Of a stretch of DNA of 64,000 nt, positions 21,321-33,416 are shown one piece after another. The stretch covers positions 4,750,026 through 4,814,025 of the forward strand of contig LR990061.1 of the NCBI GenBank assembly GCA_905147135.1, in the 5' to 3' direction. The position numbers and the translations under genes were made by a program. The stretch's first letter is position 1, and the number at the start of each line of letters is the position of its first letter. The notes below the pieces were generated by a model that searched no databases, was not told the origin of the DNA, and was given only the letters and a program-made list of their open reading frames with translations. The stretch comes from Blastobasis lacticolella. Lineage: Eukaryota > Arthropoda > Insecta > Lepidoptera > Blastobasidae.

Positions 21321-21834
21321 TGTGGCAAGATAATTTTTTTTTTTTGCATAGCGAGGTACACGGTTGTTCGGTTCTGACAAATGCCTAGATGTTGAAGAGG
21401 CAATCTTAGGGGAGCGGATGCGATACCAGCCTTTAAGGTACCTGTAGACATGCCCTTTGAATAACCCCATGTTATAGTGCAAAGGAAAGTATTTGGGAGC
21501 TCATTCCTCATCTAGCACGTGCGCGGTAAAATAACGTACGGCCATTGCGAGCCTTTGTGCTTTGTATATGCAGGATGTGGAGTGAGCTTCATCCCGAAAT
21601 CTTTCTCCAAAAGACATGTCAACGCCAACGCTCCCCTCACGTTGCTGATGTCCTTCACCATTTCCATCATTACTATCCATCACATCATATCCTGTACCTC
21701 TCTAGGCAAATAATAAAAAAGCTTACAAATAGTGTGTGTGTATTTGTGTCTGAAACACACTACACAACCCTTGGTTACCCGTAGTCTAATAGTCCTATAG
21801 GTAAAACCAAGGGTATTTCACATTTTATATTTTT

Positions 21835-21938
21835 ACATTTATCGGGATTATACGTGACGTACCTATGCGGTAGGTATAACCCTAACGTCGAGACAAAGAA
21901 ATCATAAAGGTATGTCGCGTATTAGTCCCGATAAATGT
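21835..21938. mobile_element. Short inverted-repeat element
   Basis: Arms ACATTTATCGGGATTATACG (left) and GTATTAGTCCCGATAAATGT (right) are inverted copies and the pairing extends inward through GTACCT/AGGTATGTC for about 35 bp. No TSD is clear. Non-coding. Confidence 0.6.
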
Positions 21939-22020
21939 AATTATATGTGTAAATAATGCGAATTTAGTTTAAAACAAATATTGGCAATGTTTTTGTCCAA
22001 CAAAACAGCAAGTGACTGAT

Positions 22021-22197
22021 GGATCATACTCTCCACGCTTGGCAGGAGCCTTGTTATAAATATACCAATGGAAAATGCTGCTACCAATTTTCCAGTCTAC
22101 GGAGACTATATATTTTGCCTCGAAAACATTAGTCGCCTAGTACGACACCCACGAGTGTAAGGGGTTGGTGCTATTCTACTCTGCCGGACACCACACG
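22021..22197 (-). mobile_element. SINE3 copy, 3'-truncated
   Basis: CTCCACGCTTGGCAGGAGCC, CCAATTTTCCAGTCTACGGA, CATTAGTCGCCTAGTACGAC and CTCTGCCGGACACCACACGG match SINE3 in inverse orientation. The GAT-rich tail end is missing. Confidence 0.7.
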
Positions 22198-23220
22198 GCC
22201 ATATAGGGATGGATAAAGACATAGAGTTATCTTGATATGTGTGGTGTAAAAAGCCTATTACACCTCTCGTATAAAGTTGATTGTTTGTGTGTGGGAAATT
22301 GCATACATTATGACGTAATCGAGCAATGAATACATGATTATAATGGCTCACCTTTGTGTCGTTGATTAATTTTGCACTTTAAAAGTTTATAAAGCGCACT
22401 TTGTGGTAATTTATAAGTATTACCGTAATGTTATATTCGATAGAGTATTTTGCCAATGTTTGTCAGTCAGTGACTAGATGTAAAGTGGACTGATTTAAGT
22501 ATCTAGAGACGTTTTGTGTAGTATTCCGGCTGGTAGTATATTACTACTAGTAAGATAGGTATAATCTAAGAATAGGTACCTGCTTTATTGAATTAACAAA
22601 ATGAAGTAAATAAGTCATTTATCTCTAAAAGTTATTATAAGATTGAGAAGGTTAAAATACAAAAATGTACGCTAAACAATAAACACAAATAGAACTTGCA
22701 ATAAACGTTAGTGTAATGTTGCATTTGTATAATCATTGTATTGTAAAACTGACTTGGCCAATTGTATTTTTAAGGGTCTTGTGATAAACGACTAAGTTGT
22801 GATTTAAGTATGGGGTACTTATTTATAAATAAAAATGTCTTAGAAACCGTTTGTTTTCCTCATTTATGCAGTTCCTCAAAACTTTTCTTCATAACGCCTA
22901 AAGAAAATTAAGAGCAAATAAATCGTTTTGTGAGATTGCATTCACAAATCAATTTTCACTCACAGTCACCTGTGACTTGTGTCAGCAATAATAGGTGCTG
23001 ATCAAAGACCTAAATCAATGCTGTGATCGTCTGTGAATATTCGGTATTGCTTATCTACCTGGAAGTCACCACCTCCAGCATATTTTTTTTTTCTCTATGG
23101 TCACTACATATTACAAAACAAAGTCTCACGCCGCGTCTGTTCAAAAACTACTGAACGGATTTTCATGCAGTTTTAACCGATACAGTCATTTATGACAGGT
23201 TTAGGTGTATAATTTGTTAA
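22198..23220. other. Intergenic AT-rich DNA
   Basis: About 1 kb with no exon-like frame. Two AATAAA hexamers (about 22678 and 22716) could serve as distal polyadenylation signals for the ABC gene but nothing ties them to it. Confidence 0.35.
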
Positions 23221-23345
23221 GGTAACTTTGCAATGATCACGGAACACACTCGCAGGCAACGTGTTCCATTCCTTAGCCTTATGCATTATAAATATTGAAC
23301 CAAAACGGTCATTTGGTATTTTACTGATTCGTCCCAAAGGTTGCA
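23221..23345 (-). pseudogene. LINE C-terminal fragment, decayed
   Basis: The minus strand reads MHKAKEWNTLPASVFRDHC, the same tail as at 4040-4265 and 55188-55375. The frame diverges after RDHC. Confidence 0.6.
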
Positions 23346-24960
23346 GCAGTAGGTATTCCATGCAGTTTCAGACTTGTGATTGGTGTAACTGAAGCAGCTG
23401 CTCTAAAGTAAAGTACCGCCTGACCTTCGAGAGGATACCAAGTTTTTTGGCGCAGTTTTGAAGTTGAGATTGGTAGATAACTCAACACCAAAGAGCTTAA
23501 TTTCCACAGATATCTACATTCCCGAACGTCGTGGCCACAGAAATCAAACAATAAATTTTTTCTTTTATTTCTGTTGTCGTTGCTAGATGGAATGGACTCC
23601 GTTTGGCGGAAAATAATCACTCCAGTTTGAAACTCTTTAATACCTATCTAAGCTTACCTTACCTTAAACCTACCTTTTAGCTACCTCTTTAAAATTGTTT
23701 TTGGCGAATTTCAATTGTATTTTTATGTCATAAAATTAAAAATTATTTTTACTTAAACCAAACAAGTAGTCATACTTTCAAGCGCACTCACTTGATTTAA
23801 GAAGGCCAATCGAACATAATCAACTCCGTCATGGTAACTATAATTTGAAGTATTATAGATTCCGTTAATTTTGAATCAAAACTTGTACTACACTCGGCTG
23901 TATAATTTAAGTATCTTAGCCAGCAGCTACACTGCAACAAAAAGAGACAACTGTGGCTAACTTCACGTAATAGACCGAGAGGTAAGCGATAAAGATGCAA
24001 CTATTTAGAAAAGGCAGGTTTTTAACTTTTAACCAGCGTTGCCAGGTACCATTTGGTACTATTTAAGTACTATTTGGCCGACTGTCGTTACTTTGGCGTA
24101 CTATGCTCCACATCTTACTATTTAGTATGTTTTTACAAAATGCTAAATTTAGCTAAGGGGGGTCACTTTGCCTTTCCTGTCCGCAAAATACCGTAAAATA
24201 ATAGAAGGATGAGTTGATTTTGACGTCTTTTTGCTCACTGGCACCACAATCTTTTTTATATTGTGTTGCGGGTCGTAGTGAAATAGACTGCTGTCAGTCT
24301 GCCAGACTACCCGTTTCTTTAGTATTTGACACGGAGGAGGCTTTAACTTTGTAATAAAACTACAGGTAGGTAGGTACATTGCAATTATATCCTTAAATCT
24401 GAAAATTGATTTGCTAGCTGTATAATCAAAAAGAGAGACATTCACCGGCTACTAGCGGCTATTGTTACGCCAAAATTAGGACTATTCTCCATTTCTATTC
24501 CGGTTTTTATTTTTAAAGTAGGTACTTTGACAACGCCTATATATTTTTTCGAGTTTTCGTGGTGATGACGACGTTATTAGGTACATAGTTACAAATTCTA
24601 ACATAACAATAAAAAACTTCAAAAAGATGTGCATTTTGTTGTTCACCTCCCCGTTTATAATTTGCCTTAGTGCTTTACAATATTGTGGTCAGAATTAGAA
24701 CTTATACTTTTTCCTAGATTGTTTGCAATTTACAGTGTCACTAGCGCTGTATTTTTAACTGTCCACTGTGACTGGTTGAAGTTTAAAAGCTTCTACTATG
24801 CCACAAACTAATCTGACCAAGTAGCGGTGTCGCTGTTGTGAGAACAAAATAACATTTCAAATTGATGACTCTTAGTTCTGGTTTTGGCCACAAAGTTTGT
24901 TTGACTGTAGCATCGTACAACGCTTGAACTTGTACACACTTCACTTCACTCACTCATGTC

Positions 24961-24967
24961 TGTCAGT
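24961..24967 (+). promoter_or_regulatory. Candidate initiator (TCAGT) of the second gene
   Basis: TGTCAGTTTT at 24961 contains the arthropod initiator TCAGT, 171 bases before the start codon at 25136. There is no TATA box 30 bases upstream. A GGACG string follows at 24987 but its spacing does not fit a downstream promoter element. Inference from a short motif only. Confidence 0.25.
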
Positions 24968-25135
24968 TTTGTTGTCGTGTTTTCGCGGACGGGTGTCGTT
25001 TGTGCTCCTTGAATGATGTGTAGTGCCTTTTTAGGACATAAATCGTTATTTTTATTACTAAACATGCTAGTTTCCTAATTTTCTATAAGATTTAATGTAG
25101 TGTTCACAAAGTCACAACTAACTTTTAGCGGTAAA

Positions 25136-25217
25136 ATGTATAAATGTGCTCGTGTTGTGTGTTTGTGTTTCCTACTTTTGATCGAATTGACAAAGGATGC
25201 CGAAGCTCAGGACTCAA
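25136..25217 (+). CDS. First coding exon of a secreted or membrane protein (signal peptide)
   Basis: ATG in a good insect context (GTAAAATG) opens MYKCARVVCLCFLLLIELTK then DAEAQDS. A basic n-region (K, R), a hydrophobic core VVCLCFLLLI and an AEA cleavage site before QDS make a classical signal peptide of about 24 residues. The exon stops at CAA/GTAAGT, a strong donor, in phase 1. Read through, the frame ends three codons later, as expected at an exon end. No following exon could be recognised up to 64000, so the mature protein is unknown. The gene would be on the + strand, in tandem with the ABC transporter. Chance cannot be excluded, but Kozak context, signal peptide and donor together are hard to get at random. 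Confidence 0.6.
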
Positions 25218-26400
25218 GTAAGTGACTTTTCTACTCGGAAATGTTTAGACGGAGAGTTGTACTACATTTTGAGAGCATTTACTCCAATCACACACCAATA
25301 CATAGACAGTAAAAGTAGTATAACCGATATTTCGTTCGATTTAGGTCAACATACCACAGTACTGTTTTGATCTGTCGATGCTAACTACACTTTATCTTGC
25401 TTACTTGTAGTATCAGACAAACATGCACTTAAATTACAAAATATTTTTGAATTGCACTCTGGTATTCTCTAGCGACCTTTCTCACTGTATTTCAAATTCA
25501 AAAGAGTTTTTTTTATAGGCCAAGCTTTCTTTGATAAACTTTGTATGTTATTGTTATCTAAAACGATATAATATTTAACGGAAGTTCTAAACTAATGTAC
25601 TAAATTTATGAACAAACAGAGTTATATTACGTTTTTCCTATTTCTATAACTATTGAACAAATTTGCCCATTTTAGTAAGTACTAAAGTACCAGGCTAACA
25701 TAACGTCCATCCATTTAACCAAATTTTATGCAAAATATTAAATGAATAAGTAAACAAGGTAATAAGTGACATTATTATAAATATGTTTGTTTCTTGACAT
25801 TGAGAAGTGCGTACATTAGGTTCTAGTGTACTTAATTAGATTGTGACATAATCTTCATATCTGTTTACATTGTCTTCCTGGTCATGGAAACCAATGTATT
25901 CCAATTATAATAAATCTACTCAACCCTGGTTTTCCCCATACACACTTTGAATCTCTGGATTGCTTTGAACATTCAAATATCAACTTTATGACACTCGGGA
26001 ACGGTAGCTTCCTGTTAGTGAATTTGTTTTAAATCGATTCTGTGGATTCGTTCGGTGATTCAAAAATACAATAATTTTTTTTACCTCTAAGGTGGTAGAC
26101 AATCTTATGACCCGCCTGGTCTACACAGTTTACATTACAAGTTTCCAGTTGTGTGGAAAAATACAAAACTATTAATTAATTAAACTTAAAGTATAAAACT
26201 TTTCAACTATAATTTATTTTAGTACAGTATTTTCATTCTTCCAAAGTAGAGAATGTGGTCTTTATCTAATCTAGAAAGTCATAAATTAACATTATTGACA
26301 ATGAATCACTTTTATAATCTTTATTTATAACTGATAACTTAACATAGGCTGTCTAGTTTATTGCCAATATGTTTTGATGAATCTGATCATTGTATGTGTA
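25218..26400 (+). other. Start of the putative long first intron
   Basis: AT-rich sequence without exon-like frames or clear repeats, except a weak LINE 3'-UTR trace near 26080-26125 (AAGGTGGTAGACAATC and CCGCCTGGT). Confidence 0.4.
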
Positions 26401-26404
26401 TATA

Positions 26405-26565
26405 CAGGATGTTACATAATAAATGTATAAAGCTGTGAACTGGATTGAGTGCGAAAAATATTAAAATGATAGGTACAATTATTTCTGTCTTTTGTACCAA
26501 TCGTTTTCATACATTTAGCGCTCCATCCGGTTCATGGCTTCATACATATATTATGTAACACCCTG
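26405..26565. mobile_element. 161-bp TA-flanked MITE (CAGGGTGTTACATAAT family)
   Basis: Ends CAGGATGTTACATAATAAAT and ATATATTATGTAACACCCTG are inverted repeats of about 50 bp including GTGAACTGGAT/ATCCGGTTCAT. TA sits on both sides (26403-26404, 26566-26567). These termini fit a non-autonomous Tc1/mariner element. Related decayed copy at 20836-20975. Confidence 0.75.
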
Positions 26566-27049
26566 TATATCATTTATTGTCCATGAGAAAGGAAAATATG
26601 GGACCTACATGAAACAAATGTCTTACATATCTATAAAACCAAGTCTTAGTACCTATAAATGATATTTAAATATGAAAACTTCTAATACTTATCCTTCTAT
26701 TTGTCCTTACCTGGTGCATTTTGTGACAACAATGGAGGAAAGTGTCTCCAGATTGTGCTGTTAGTTTCCTTACAAAAATCAATAGTCATTGATATAGTAT
26801 AAAACAAAGTCACTTCCTGCCGTCTAATCAATGTATGCTTAGATCTTTTAAACTATGCTACAGGTTTTAATGCAGTTTCCAACAATAGATACAAGTGATT
26901 CAAGAGGAAAGTTATAAGCAAGAAAATTATCACCTCAACCTTAACAGCCCACGTCTTCTCTAGGTCTCTTCCACATTAGGGTAGCTAAAATATACCTCTT
27001 TAACCACATCTGAATCGTACAAGTGAGAAACGTCCTTTCAAACCTCTGC

Positions 27050-27212
27050 ATGGTGACCAACAGAGGGTATAGTTAGTGGGGATGAGTACCCACGGCGGGT
27101 GGTGCGATGGCGGAATTGTGCTGTGGGCACCAGATCGAAAAGTTCCTCAGAGCACTCCCCATTGTACAGCCGATAGAACACACACAGGGAGCCAAAGTCC
27201 CTTCGGTTAGCC
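27050..27212 (-). pseudogene. LINE reverse transcriptase C-terminal fragment
   Basis: The minus strand encodes RRDFGSLCVFYRLYNGECSE and ELFDLVPTAQFRHRTTRR, the same family as 19612-20330. It joins the SINE2 at 27213 directly. Confidence 0.75.
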
Positions 27213-27524
27213 ATCATCTTGGCGTTAATGTCCCGGTTGTGATCTCGCGCACGAGGGCCCGGGGTCCTGGCCTTGACCATTATCCAGAATTTGGCAGATC
27301 AGGTAATTACAGTGGAGCTGACCATCTGACCAGATTGGATCAGGGTTACACATCCAGTCGTCTGAATATGCAGGTTTCATCACGATGTTTTCCCTCACCG
27401 TAAAAGCATCGGTTAGTATTAAACTAATGTACATAACTCAGAAGAGTCATCGGTGGAGCGGGATTCGAACCCGGTACCTCTCGCTTACGAATCGGATTCT
27501 CAACCGCTCGGCTACCGACGCTCT
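27213..27524 (-). mobile_element. SINE2, full-length copy with tRNA-like head
   Basis: On the minus strand the head reads GCGTCGGTAGCCGAGCGGTT, B box GGTTCGAATCC, then ATGACTCTTCTGAGTTATGT, GCTTTTACGGTGAGGGAAAA, CCAATCTGGTCAG, and ends GGGACATTAACGCCAAGATG. The acceptor arms still pair (CGTCGGT with ACCGATG), but the anticodon stem does not. Partial copies at 5430, 17659, 19340, 20340, 31227 and 35123. Confidence 0.85.
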
Positions 27525-29600
27525 ACTATAAATAATAAATAATAAAAATTGTAATTAACAGCGCGTGCGTCGGTAAAAGTGCGGCGTATCAACGGACGTC
27601 CCGCCGCCACTGTATCCGCTGTTGCGAAGCGTGGAGGTGACCCTCATTCTGTCTGAGTTGTAGGTTAACTACTGACACGGTGCTGTGAGCGAGCACTTGC
27701 CTACTTTCCACTAACAATTTTGACATTTTTTTGTTATGAAAGGATCGATCGATATTATCCAGTAGAGTAGATGTCATTGTAAGCAGCGTCAACGCTTTCG
27801 ACTTATTACAAGCCGACGAATGTCTGAGCTAACCAACTCGGAGCAGCAGGTAAATGTGAATGGTATTCTGTACAGATCACATAAATAATCTTGTGCAAAA
27901 AGGGCAGGTCATGAATGTATGGTAGGTAGAGTAGATAGGTAATAGAAAATACAATAGCTAAAAGTTTTAAATTTTAAACTCGCACACTAATGTTTCATAA
28001 TATTATGGAAAAAGGCGTGACGTTGAATGTGAATGTATGTTTGAAACTTGTCAATTAGCACTAATCAAGTTTTATTTTACAGTCCACGCCACCCCACACA
28101 AGTAAAATTCCTCACAAACTATTTCCAATCCTACTTCGATAGAGTTAGAGCACAGATTTGCATACATCATATAGTATGGTCAGTATAACATTTGCACATC
28201 GCCCCGCTAGCCTGTCGGGCGGTCAGATATGAGCTTCCCCCGCCCTTAAAAGTATAAAGGACGTCCTTACATGGAAATCCTGCCGTCTTTTTACGGCTGT
28301 TCGCTAACTTTTAAGGGTTCACAAAGGTCGTTCACTCGGTCTTCATGGCTTGCAATATTATGGTTCGCATGGCACGCCTATTCGTTTCCTTGTTCCACGC
28401 CTATGGGTGTTCTATGAAGTCTGTCAGCCAGTATGGACTGGATAATTAGTGTAGGATAGGTTATGCAATGCAGCACGACAGTTTCCTGTTTGTATACTTT
28501 GCTGGTGGAGCTAATGCTTCGTTATTATACGTGTTTTGATTTGTAGGAGTTTAGTTTCCTCGTGTTATTGCGTTTGTAAGGGGATAAAATGTATCTGCGC
28601 AAAACTGCATTCTGTTCGGCTTTGTTGATGTTTAGACCAATTCCCGTAAGACCAAGGAGGGTAAGTCTTATAATTGGGCAGTGTTCTTTGGTATAGTATC
28701 TCGCGGTTTTGCAAATAAGCAACATGATAACATAATTCTGCAGTTGTATTTCTTTCGGTTTTTTGACGTTTACATTAATTCCCGCAAGACCAGTAATTTG
28801 GCAATGTAGTGACTTTTAGCAGCAAACCTTCTTTCTCAGTAATCAAACTGTTGATCTGAATTTTGCTGCTGGGAAGTTGATGAGTGTGGAAAAAGGGAAA
28901 AAGTTTTGTCGGGACCGTAGCATGTGGAACAATGTAGTCTCTACCAACCCATACAGAAAAAGGCGTGGCCCGTGACGTTATAAATGTAATGCAGGTAGGT
29001 AGGTATACGCAAAAAAGTTTATAGATATATGAGTAACAAGTTGAACAAAGATAGTAAAATAATGCGATGGAGGGAGGCAGCGCGAGTTCTACAGATGATA
29101 AAGATGAACTCGCAATAAAATAGTTCCGAATAGTCCCGACCATCTAAGTCTCCGCCCGTTAGGACCACGCAGCATGGATCGTAAACGTACGTGATTGCAA
29201 TTTGAAATTGGCGTAACCAATATGCCATACTACCATTTGGTGACGGCCCACGGCTACAGAAGTTATAGTTCTCGGTGAAAGGGCAAAGCCCCATCATTGG
29301 ATCCCACCGCTGCAACTCCTGTTTAGCCAGGATCTAAAGAAGACCCTGAAGAGCTACTGAGTTGAGCTGGTTCCTACCAGCTTGAATCAGTGAGAGCCTA
29401 GGACAAGCTAATATGAGTTTAATACTGTAAATGACGTTATCTTGACGTATGATACATTCATCGATGGATCGTTAAGCGAAAAGAAAAACTAATATAATAT
29501 CTTTCGAAAAGCAAAACTAATATAATATATGTAACGACCCGTCTATGAAATGAACCATCGAGGTAGAACTGACCTATCCTACACCACATTTACCCAATCA
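27525..29600. other. No gene recognised
   Basis: About 2 kb of presumed intron. A G+C-richer patch at 28190-28420 contains CGCCCTTAAAAGTATAAAGG and looks less repeat-like than its surroundings; it could be a regulatory segment but nothing proves it. Confidence 0.35.
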
Positions 29601-29602
29601 TG

Positions 29603-29745
29603 CACGGCTAGCACAAGTGTGTTCTTGCGCGCGACGTCAAAAAGAGCTGCTATCTCTTTCATCTTTGTATGTACATATTGATAGAAGGAAACGGAGGCTC
29701 TCTTGCGGCGCGAGCTGTGTTGCTGGCACTCTTGTGCTGGCCGTG
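29603..29745. mobile_element. Short inverted-repeat element (about 143 bp)
   Basis: CACGGCTAGCACAAGTGTG at the left and CACTCTTGTGCTGGCCGTG at the right are inverted copies with two mismatches. No clear target duplication. Confidence 0.5.
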
Positions 29746-30498
29746 ATAGTCTCAATTTCGAGCACGTCTAAACCCAACGGCCATCGGTTCTGGTGCAAAT
29801 GTGGTAGGCCAGTACTACTCTACTTTTAGTCTATCGCGGCGCGGTTACCAACCGCTTAAAATTGAATTCATCAATATAGATTGTCCGATCGCCAACCGGT
29901 TGCCATGGAGACAGCAAGTAATCAAGCGATTTGCAAATCCAACTACCTATAGAAATGAATGAGAATGTGACTAGACTACCTATGTTGGACGCTGTGTGCA
30001 TAAAACCTCTGAATCACTGAGCGGATTTCCGGAAGGACGTTGAATCATTGTACAATGCCATCATTTAGTAGCTATCGAGACGACTGTTATCAAAGGTTAG
30101 CAATGACTTTTAATGTAAAGTGTAATTTATCTATTAGCAAAATCCGTAAAGTTAGGCGCCTTTGCTTGCCAGATGACTCATCGTGAACTTGTTATTGAGT
30201 AGGTATGTCCTTTGCTTTGGAATTTACGTTTCTATAAAACGACGTTTGTTTTGTAGACGATAATTTGAATGAAACATACACAATGAGATGAGTAACAGTT
30301 ATACCTGGTTTGTCGATCGTGTTTTCGAATCCTAATTGATTTCATCGTATTAACCACAATAGGTTGATAAAAGTTTATAAAAAGGCTACACCGTTTAATA
30401 AACCGCAAACGCCATTTGTAATGACATTGACCAGTTTGACCACTGAAGTACTGACGCTATCTGTAGGTATGTACGTGTTTTATGCCCAATTCGTTATC

Positions 30499-30675
30499 TA
30501 TGCTAATATTATAAAGAGGAAAGGTTTGATTTTTTGTTTGTTTGTTTGTATTGAAGAGGCTTCGAAACTACTGGACCGATTTCAAAAATTCTTTCTCCGT
30601 TGGGAAGCTACACTATCCCCGGGTGACATAGGCTATATACCCGTGTACCCGTGCGAAGCCGGGGCGACTGCTAGT
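30499..30675 (+). mobile_element. Helitron-like non-autonomous fragment
   Basis: TGCTAATATTATAAAGAGGA at the start, ACTACTGGACCGATTTCAAA in the middle, and a G+C-rich end ACCCGTGCGAAGCCGGGGCG followed by CTGCTAGT. An end in CTAGT after a G+C-rich, partly self-pairing stretch is the usual 3' end of lepidopteran Helitrons. The 36-residue frame through it is a by-product. Assignment is from general knowledge of such ends, not proven. Confidence 0.45.
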
Positions 30676-30779
30676 CGGTTCATAATTTTGTTTGACGTTT
30701 ACCTGCCCAGTGGACAAATACTGACCTCTTCGCTCTCCCTCATATATTTATTATTCGAAACAAGTTTCAAATAAAGAAT

Positions 30780-31110
30780 AACATATCGTCGTCCGGACTG
30801 TTTACGCGGCAGAGCGTGTGGCGTTGACTTTTTAAAATTCGAACGCGACATTTTGAATTTAGAACCGTGCATCCGTTTGGGGTGCGTTCCGTTTTACGTC
30901 ACACGCAACATGTGCGCCGTGTGAGTGTTTACAGAACTAGTGGTTTGTTTTTTTATTTGTATTCGGCCATTATTTTTTATCGTTATTGTGAGGCACAGAC
31001 TTGTATGGGCGTAGGACGGTGACGGATTAATTTTGTTTCGTTTCCTCAAAGTTTCATAATGGAATGGACGTCCGCGTCTTTTTATTTGAAGTTTCTTCAT
31101 ACTGGTACTA
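30780..31110. other. Low-repeat, G+C-mixed stretch, no frame
   Basis: Contains CGTTTGGGGTGCGTTCCGTT and TACGTCACACGCAACATG (a CRE-like ACGTCA). No similarity to the repeats elsewhere in the window was noticed. It could be an intronic regulatory element; weak. Confidence 0.25.
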
Positions 31111-31226
31111 GACAATAAAAGCTAAGTACTAAGGATAGTAAGACTATTCTGACCTTTTATAAAATTTTGTATGAAGTGGGCACTAATTCGTTTTGTTTTT
31201 CCTCATAGGTAAATAGAATGTTATAA

Positions 31227-31390
31227 AAAATCTTAGTATTAATGTCCCGGTTGTGCTCCCAGCGCACGAGGGCACGGGGTCCGCATAAACCATGATCCAT
31301 GATTTTGTAGACCAATTAATTATAGTGGGACGACTGCCATCTGACCTAAGTGACCCTGCTACCAGTAAAACCTGACCAGACCGTTCGAAT
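31227..31390 (-). mobile_element. SINE2 copy, headless
   Basis: TTAATGTCCCGGTTGTGCTC, GCGCACGAGGGCACGGGGTC, CGACTGCCATCTGACC and CCCTGCTACCAGTAAAACCT match the SINE2 body in inverse orientation. Confidence 0.7.
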
Positions 31391-32594
31391 TAGAACGTTC
31401 GAGTCTAAATTCGTTGGCAAATTACTTAAAAATAAATATTTCCCAACGACCAAGTTCAAGGTATGAAGTTACTCAGCAGGTCTGTTGTAACAATCCGTGA
31501 CCTTGTTTAATAAATATCGTAAAACAATTTGAAATACACAATTTTAGAAACCTACACAATTGGAATCAAATCGAAAAGAACATACAAAATCGTATCCCAC
31601 CATAAACCTACCTACGGCTAATAACAGATCAAAGCAATATAGCTCCCATACAGTCTTATTGTCGGTCTGTTCGGAACTTTTAATTAAAACACCACACTCA
31701 TACAGCACTTGCAATGAGTATAAAAAAACACCATTTGGAAGGCAACGCACCCACTTCGTCAACAGCTGTTTATAGAAGACCAGCGTAAGTTGGTCTCCCG
31801 CGTTTCGCGCTCGCATTCAGTTTTAGCCTCAATCCATTGAGACTTCCCATCTTCAGCTATATATGTGTAATCGCTACATTTTATTAGACAGATACCTTCC
31901 TCGTAAGGTATTTTATCTTCTAGCTAGGACCTATGCTGTTGAAATTCTCGCTTAAAAAGGTCCTTTGAATCACTCAGCTTCATGAGCGCCGGTAAATAAT
32001 GCCGATGGGCCTTCAGCGGTTCTCTGTAGGGTGGTGGCCGGCTATTTCTGGATACAACTGTGATGGGACCGAATGTGTATGGGAATGATGAGTTCCACAT
32101 AGGGCCACTGTTTCCTCTCGCGTGACGTCACGTCCGACTTGGATTAAGGTGGTACTTGTGAAACTGTGATTGAGGTATGTGTGTGCAATAGTTTCTTGAT
32201 TTAGTGTCTTAAATTTATTTATTAGCTTTTTTTTTGGTACTTAGTGACAAACGAGCAGACATACCACCTGATGGCAAATTGGAACTGTCGCCCATAACCT
32301 CTAGAATTCCTATATTGGTGTAGCATTAGGTTTTGGCCTCGGAATCCAATTATTTGGTATGTGTTCGGTTGACCGAGGTGTTAGCTGTGGATCCTGCGGC
32401 TGGTTGAACAGTCTCGAGAACCGGTACCCCATGGCAGGTTGTTTGTTTGTAATCTCTTTATTGCAAAACAATACACACTAACTACACAAAGAATTGTTTA
32501 TAATGCAAAGGCAAGCTTCGTAGCTACGGTCGTATTATTATTCGTATAAAACTTTTTCTATAATGTTTTAGCGGATATTTTTCATAAAACGTTG

Positions 32595-32847
32595 GTGTGG
32601 TGTCCGGCAGAGTAGAATAGCACCAACCCCTTACACTCATGGGTGTCGTACAAGGCGACTAATGTTTTCGAGGCAAAAGATCAAGAGTCTCCGTAGTCTG
32701 GAAAATGGGCAGCAGCATTTTCCATTGTATTATTTTAACACTGCGATCTCCAACTCGCCTGCCAAGCGTGGAGATTATGGCAATAACCTCCCCTTTCGTG
32801 GGAGAGGCCCTAAGTCCTGCAGTGGACTGTTACGGGCTGTGATGATG
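32595..32847 (+). mobile_element. SINE3, most complete + strand copy
   Basis: Begins GTGTGGTGTCCGGCAGAGTA, continues AGCACCAACCCCTTACACTC, GGGTGTCGTACAAGGCGACT, TTTTCGAGGCAAAAGATC, GTCTGGAAAATGGGCAGCAG, CTGCGATCTCCAACTCGCCT, and ends CTGTTACGGGCTGTGATGAT. Copies at 14076, 16741, 22021, 44001, 46238 and 52239. No tRNA-like B box is evident, so it may be a LINE-tail-derived SINE. Confidence 0.8.
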
Positions 32848-32904
32848 TTGGTTTTAAACGTCATTTTATTTTTTACTCTTCTTTCGAAGGCCCGCAGCTC
32901 ATCT

Positions 32905-32975
32905 ATCTTTTCTTGGGGGGGAGGCCTTTGCCCAGCACTGGGATGATTCGGGCTAATATAATAATAATAATAAAT
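32905..32975 (+). repeat. RTE-like LINE 3' tail
   Basis: GGGGGGGAGGCCTTTGCCCA, GCACTGGGATGATTCGGGCT and an ATAATAATAATAA microsatellite tail are the typical last bases of lepidopteran RTE-like LINEs. Compare 13025-13196 and 35340-35412. Confidence 0.6.
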
Positions 32976-33001
32976 ATTAATACGTGTATATACAATATAC
33001 G

Positions 33002-33062
33002 TCCATAAGCTGTGGTGACTGCTTACCATTAAGCAGGCCGTAAGCTTGTTTGCCACCTTACT
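33002..33062 (+). repeat. LINE 3'-UTR fragment
   Basis: CCATAAGCTGTGGTGACTGC, TTACCATTAAGCAGGCCGTA and AGCTTGTTTGCCACCTTA match the 3' UTR of the LINE at 19612-20330. Confidence 0.55.
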
Positions 33063-33416
33063 CAGTACGAAATTAAAGAAATATCTTTTGTATGGACGAA
33101 CTACCTCGTTATTTCCATCACAATCATAACTTAAACTCAACTCAGCAACTGTATTTGATCTTCTGTTACTAGGTAGATAGGTACCAAGGCGATTTAGGCT
33201 ATATGGCGTCTGCAACCGTCCTACAAACACTGAACATCTGCGAGCATGTCTTGTTATCTTTTAATCTAACAGACGTCGGCGTGTGCTTGCGATTGTGTGC
33301 CTTGTACGGTTTAGTGTCCAACTTAGCAAAGCGAGGAGTACTAAGATATGAATATACGAGTGAATTGGAAGTTCTCCTGCAATTCCTCACACCGTGACAT
33401 TAAGACAAGTAGGTAG

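Noticed and set aside
24987..24991. GGACG as downstream promoter element for the TCAGT at 24963
   Set aside because: It sits at about +23 to +27 instead of +28 to +33, so it does not meet the strict spacing rule.
27447..27524. Possible tRNA gene on the minus strand
   Set aside because: Acceptor and T arms look tRNA-like, but the anticodon stem does not pair and the sequence continues into a repeat body shared with several other loci. It is the head of SINE2.
27817..27851. ATGTCTGAGCTAACC ... GAGCAGCAG before GTAAAT, a possible small exon
   Set aside because: Only ten codons, no supporting upstream promoter signal or downstream partner exon; too weak to call.
30364..30774. 136-residue + strand frame
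   Set aside because: Its central part is a Helitron-like non-coding repeat; no domain, no splice signals, low-complexity hydrophobic ends.
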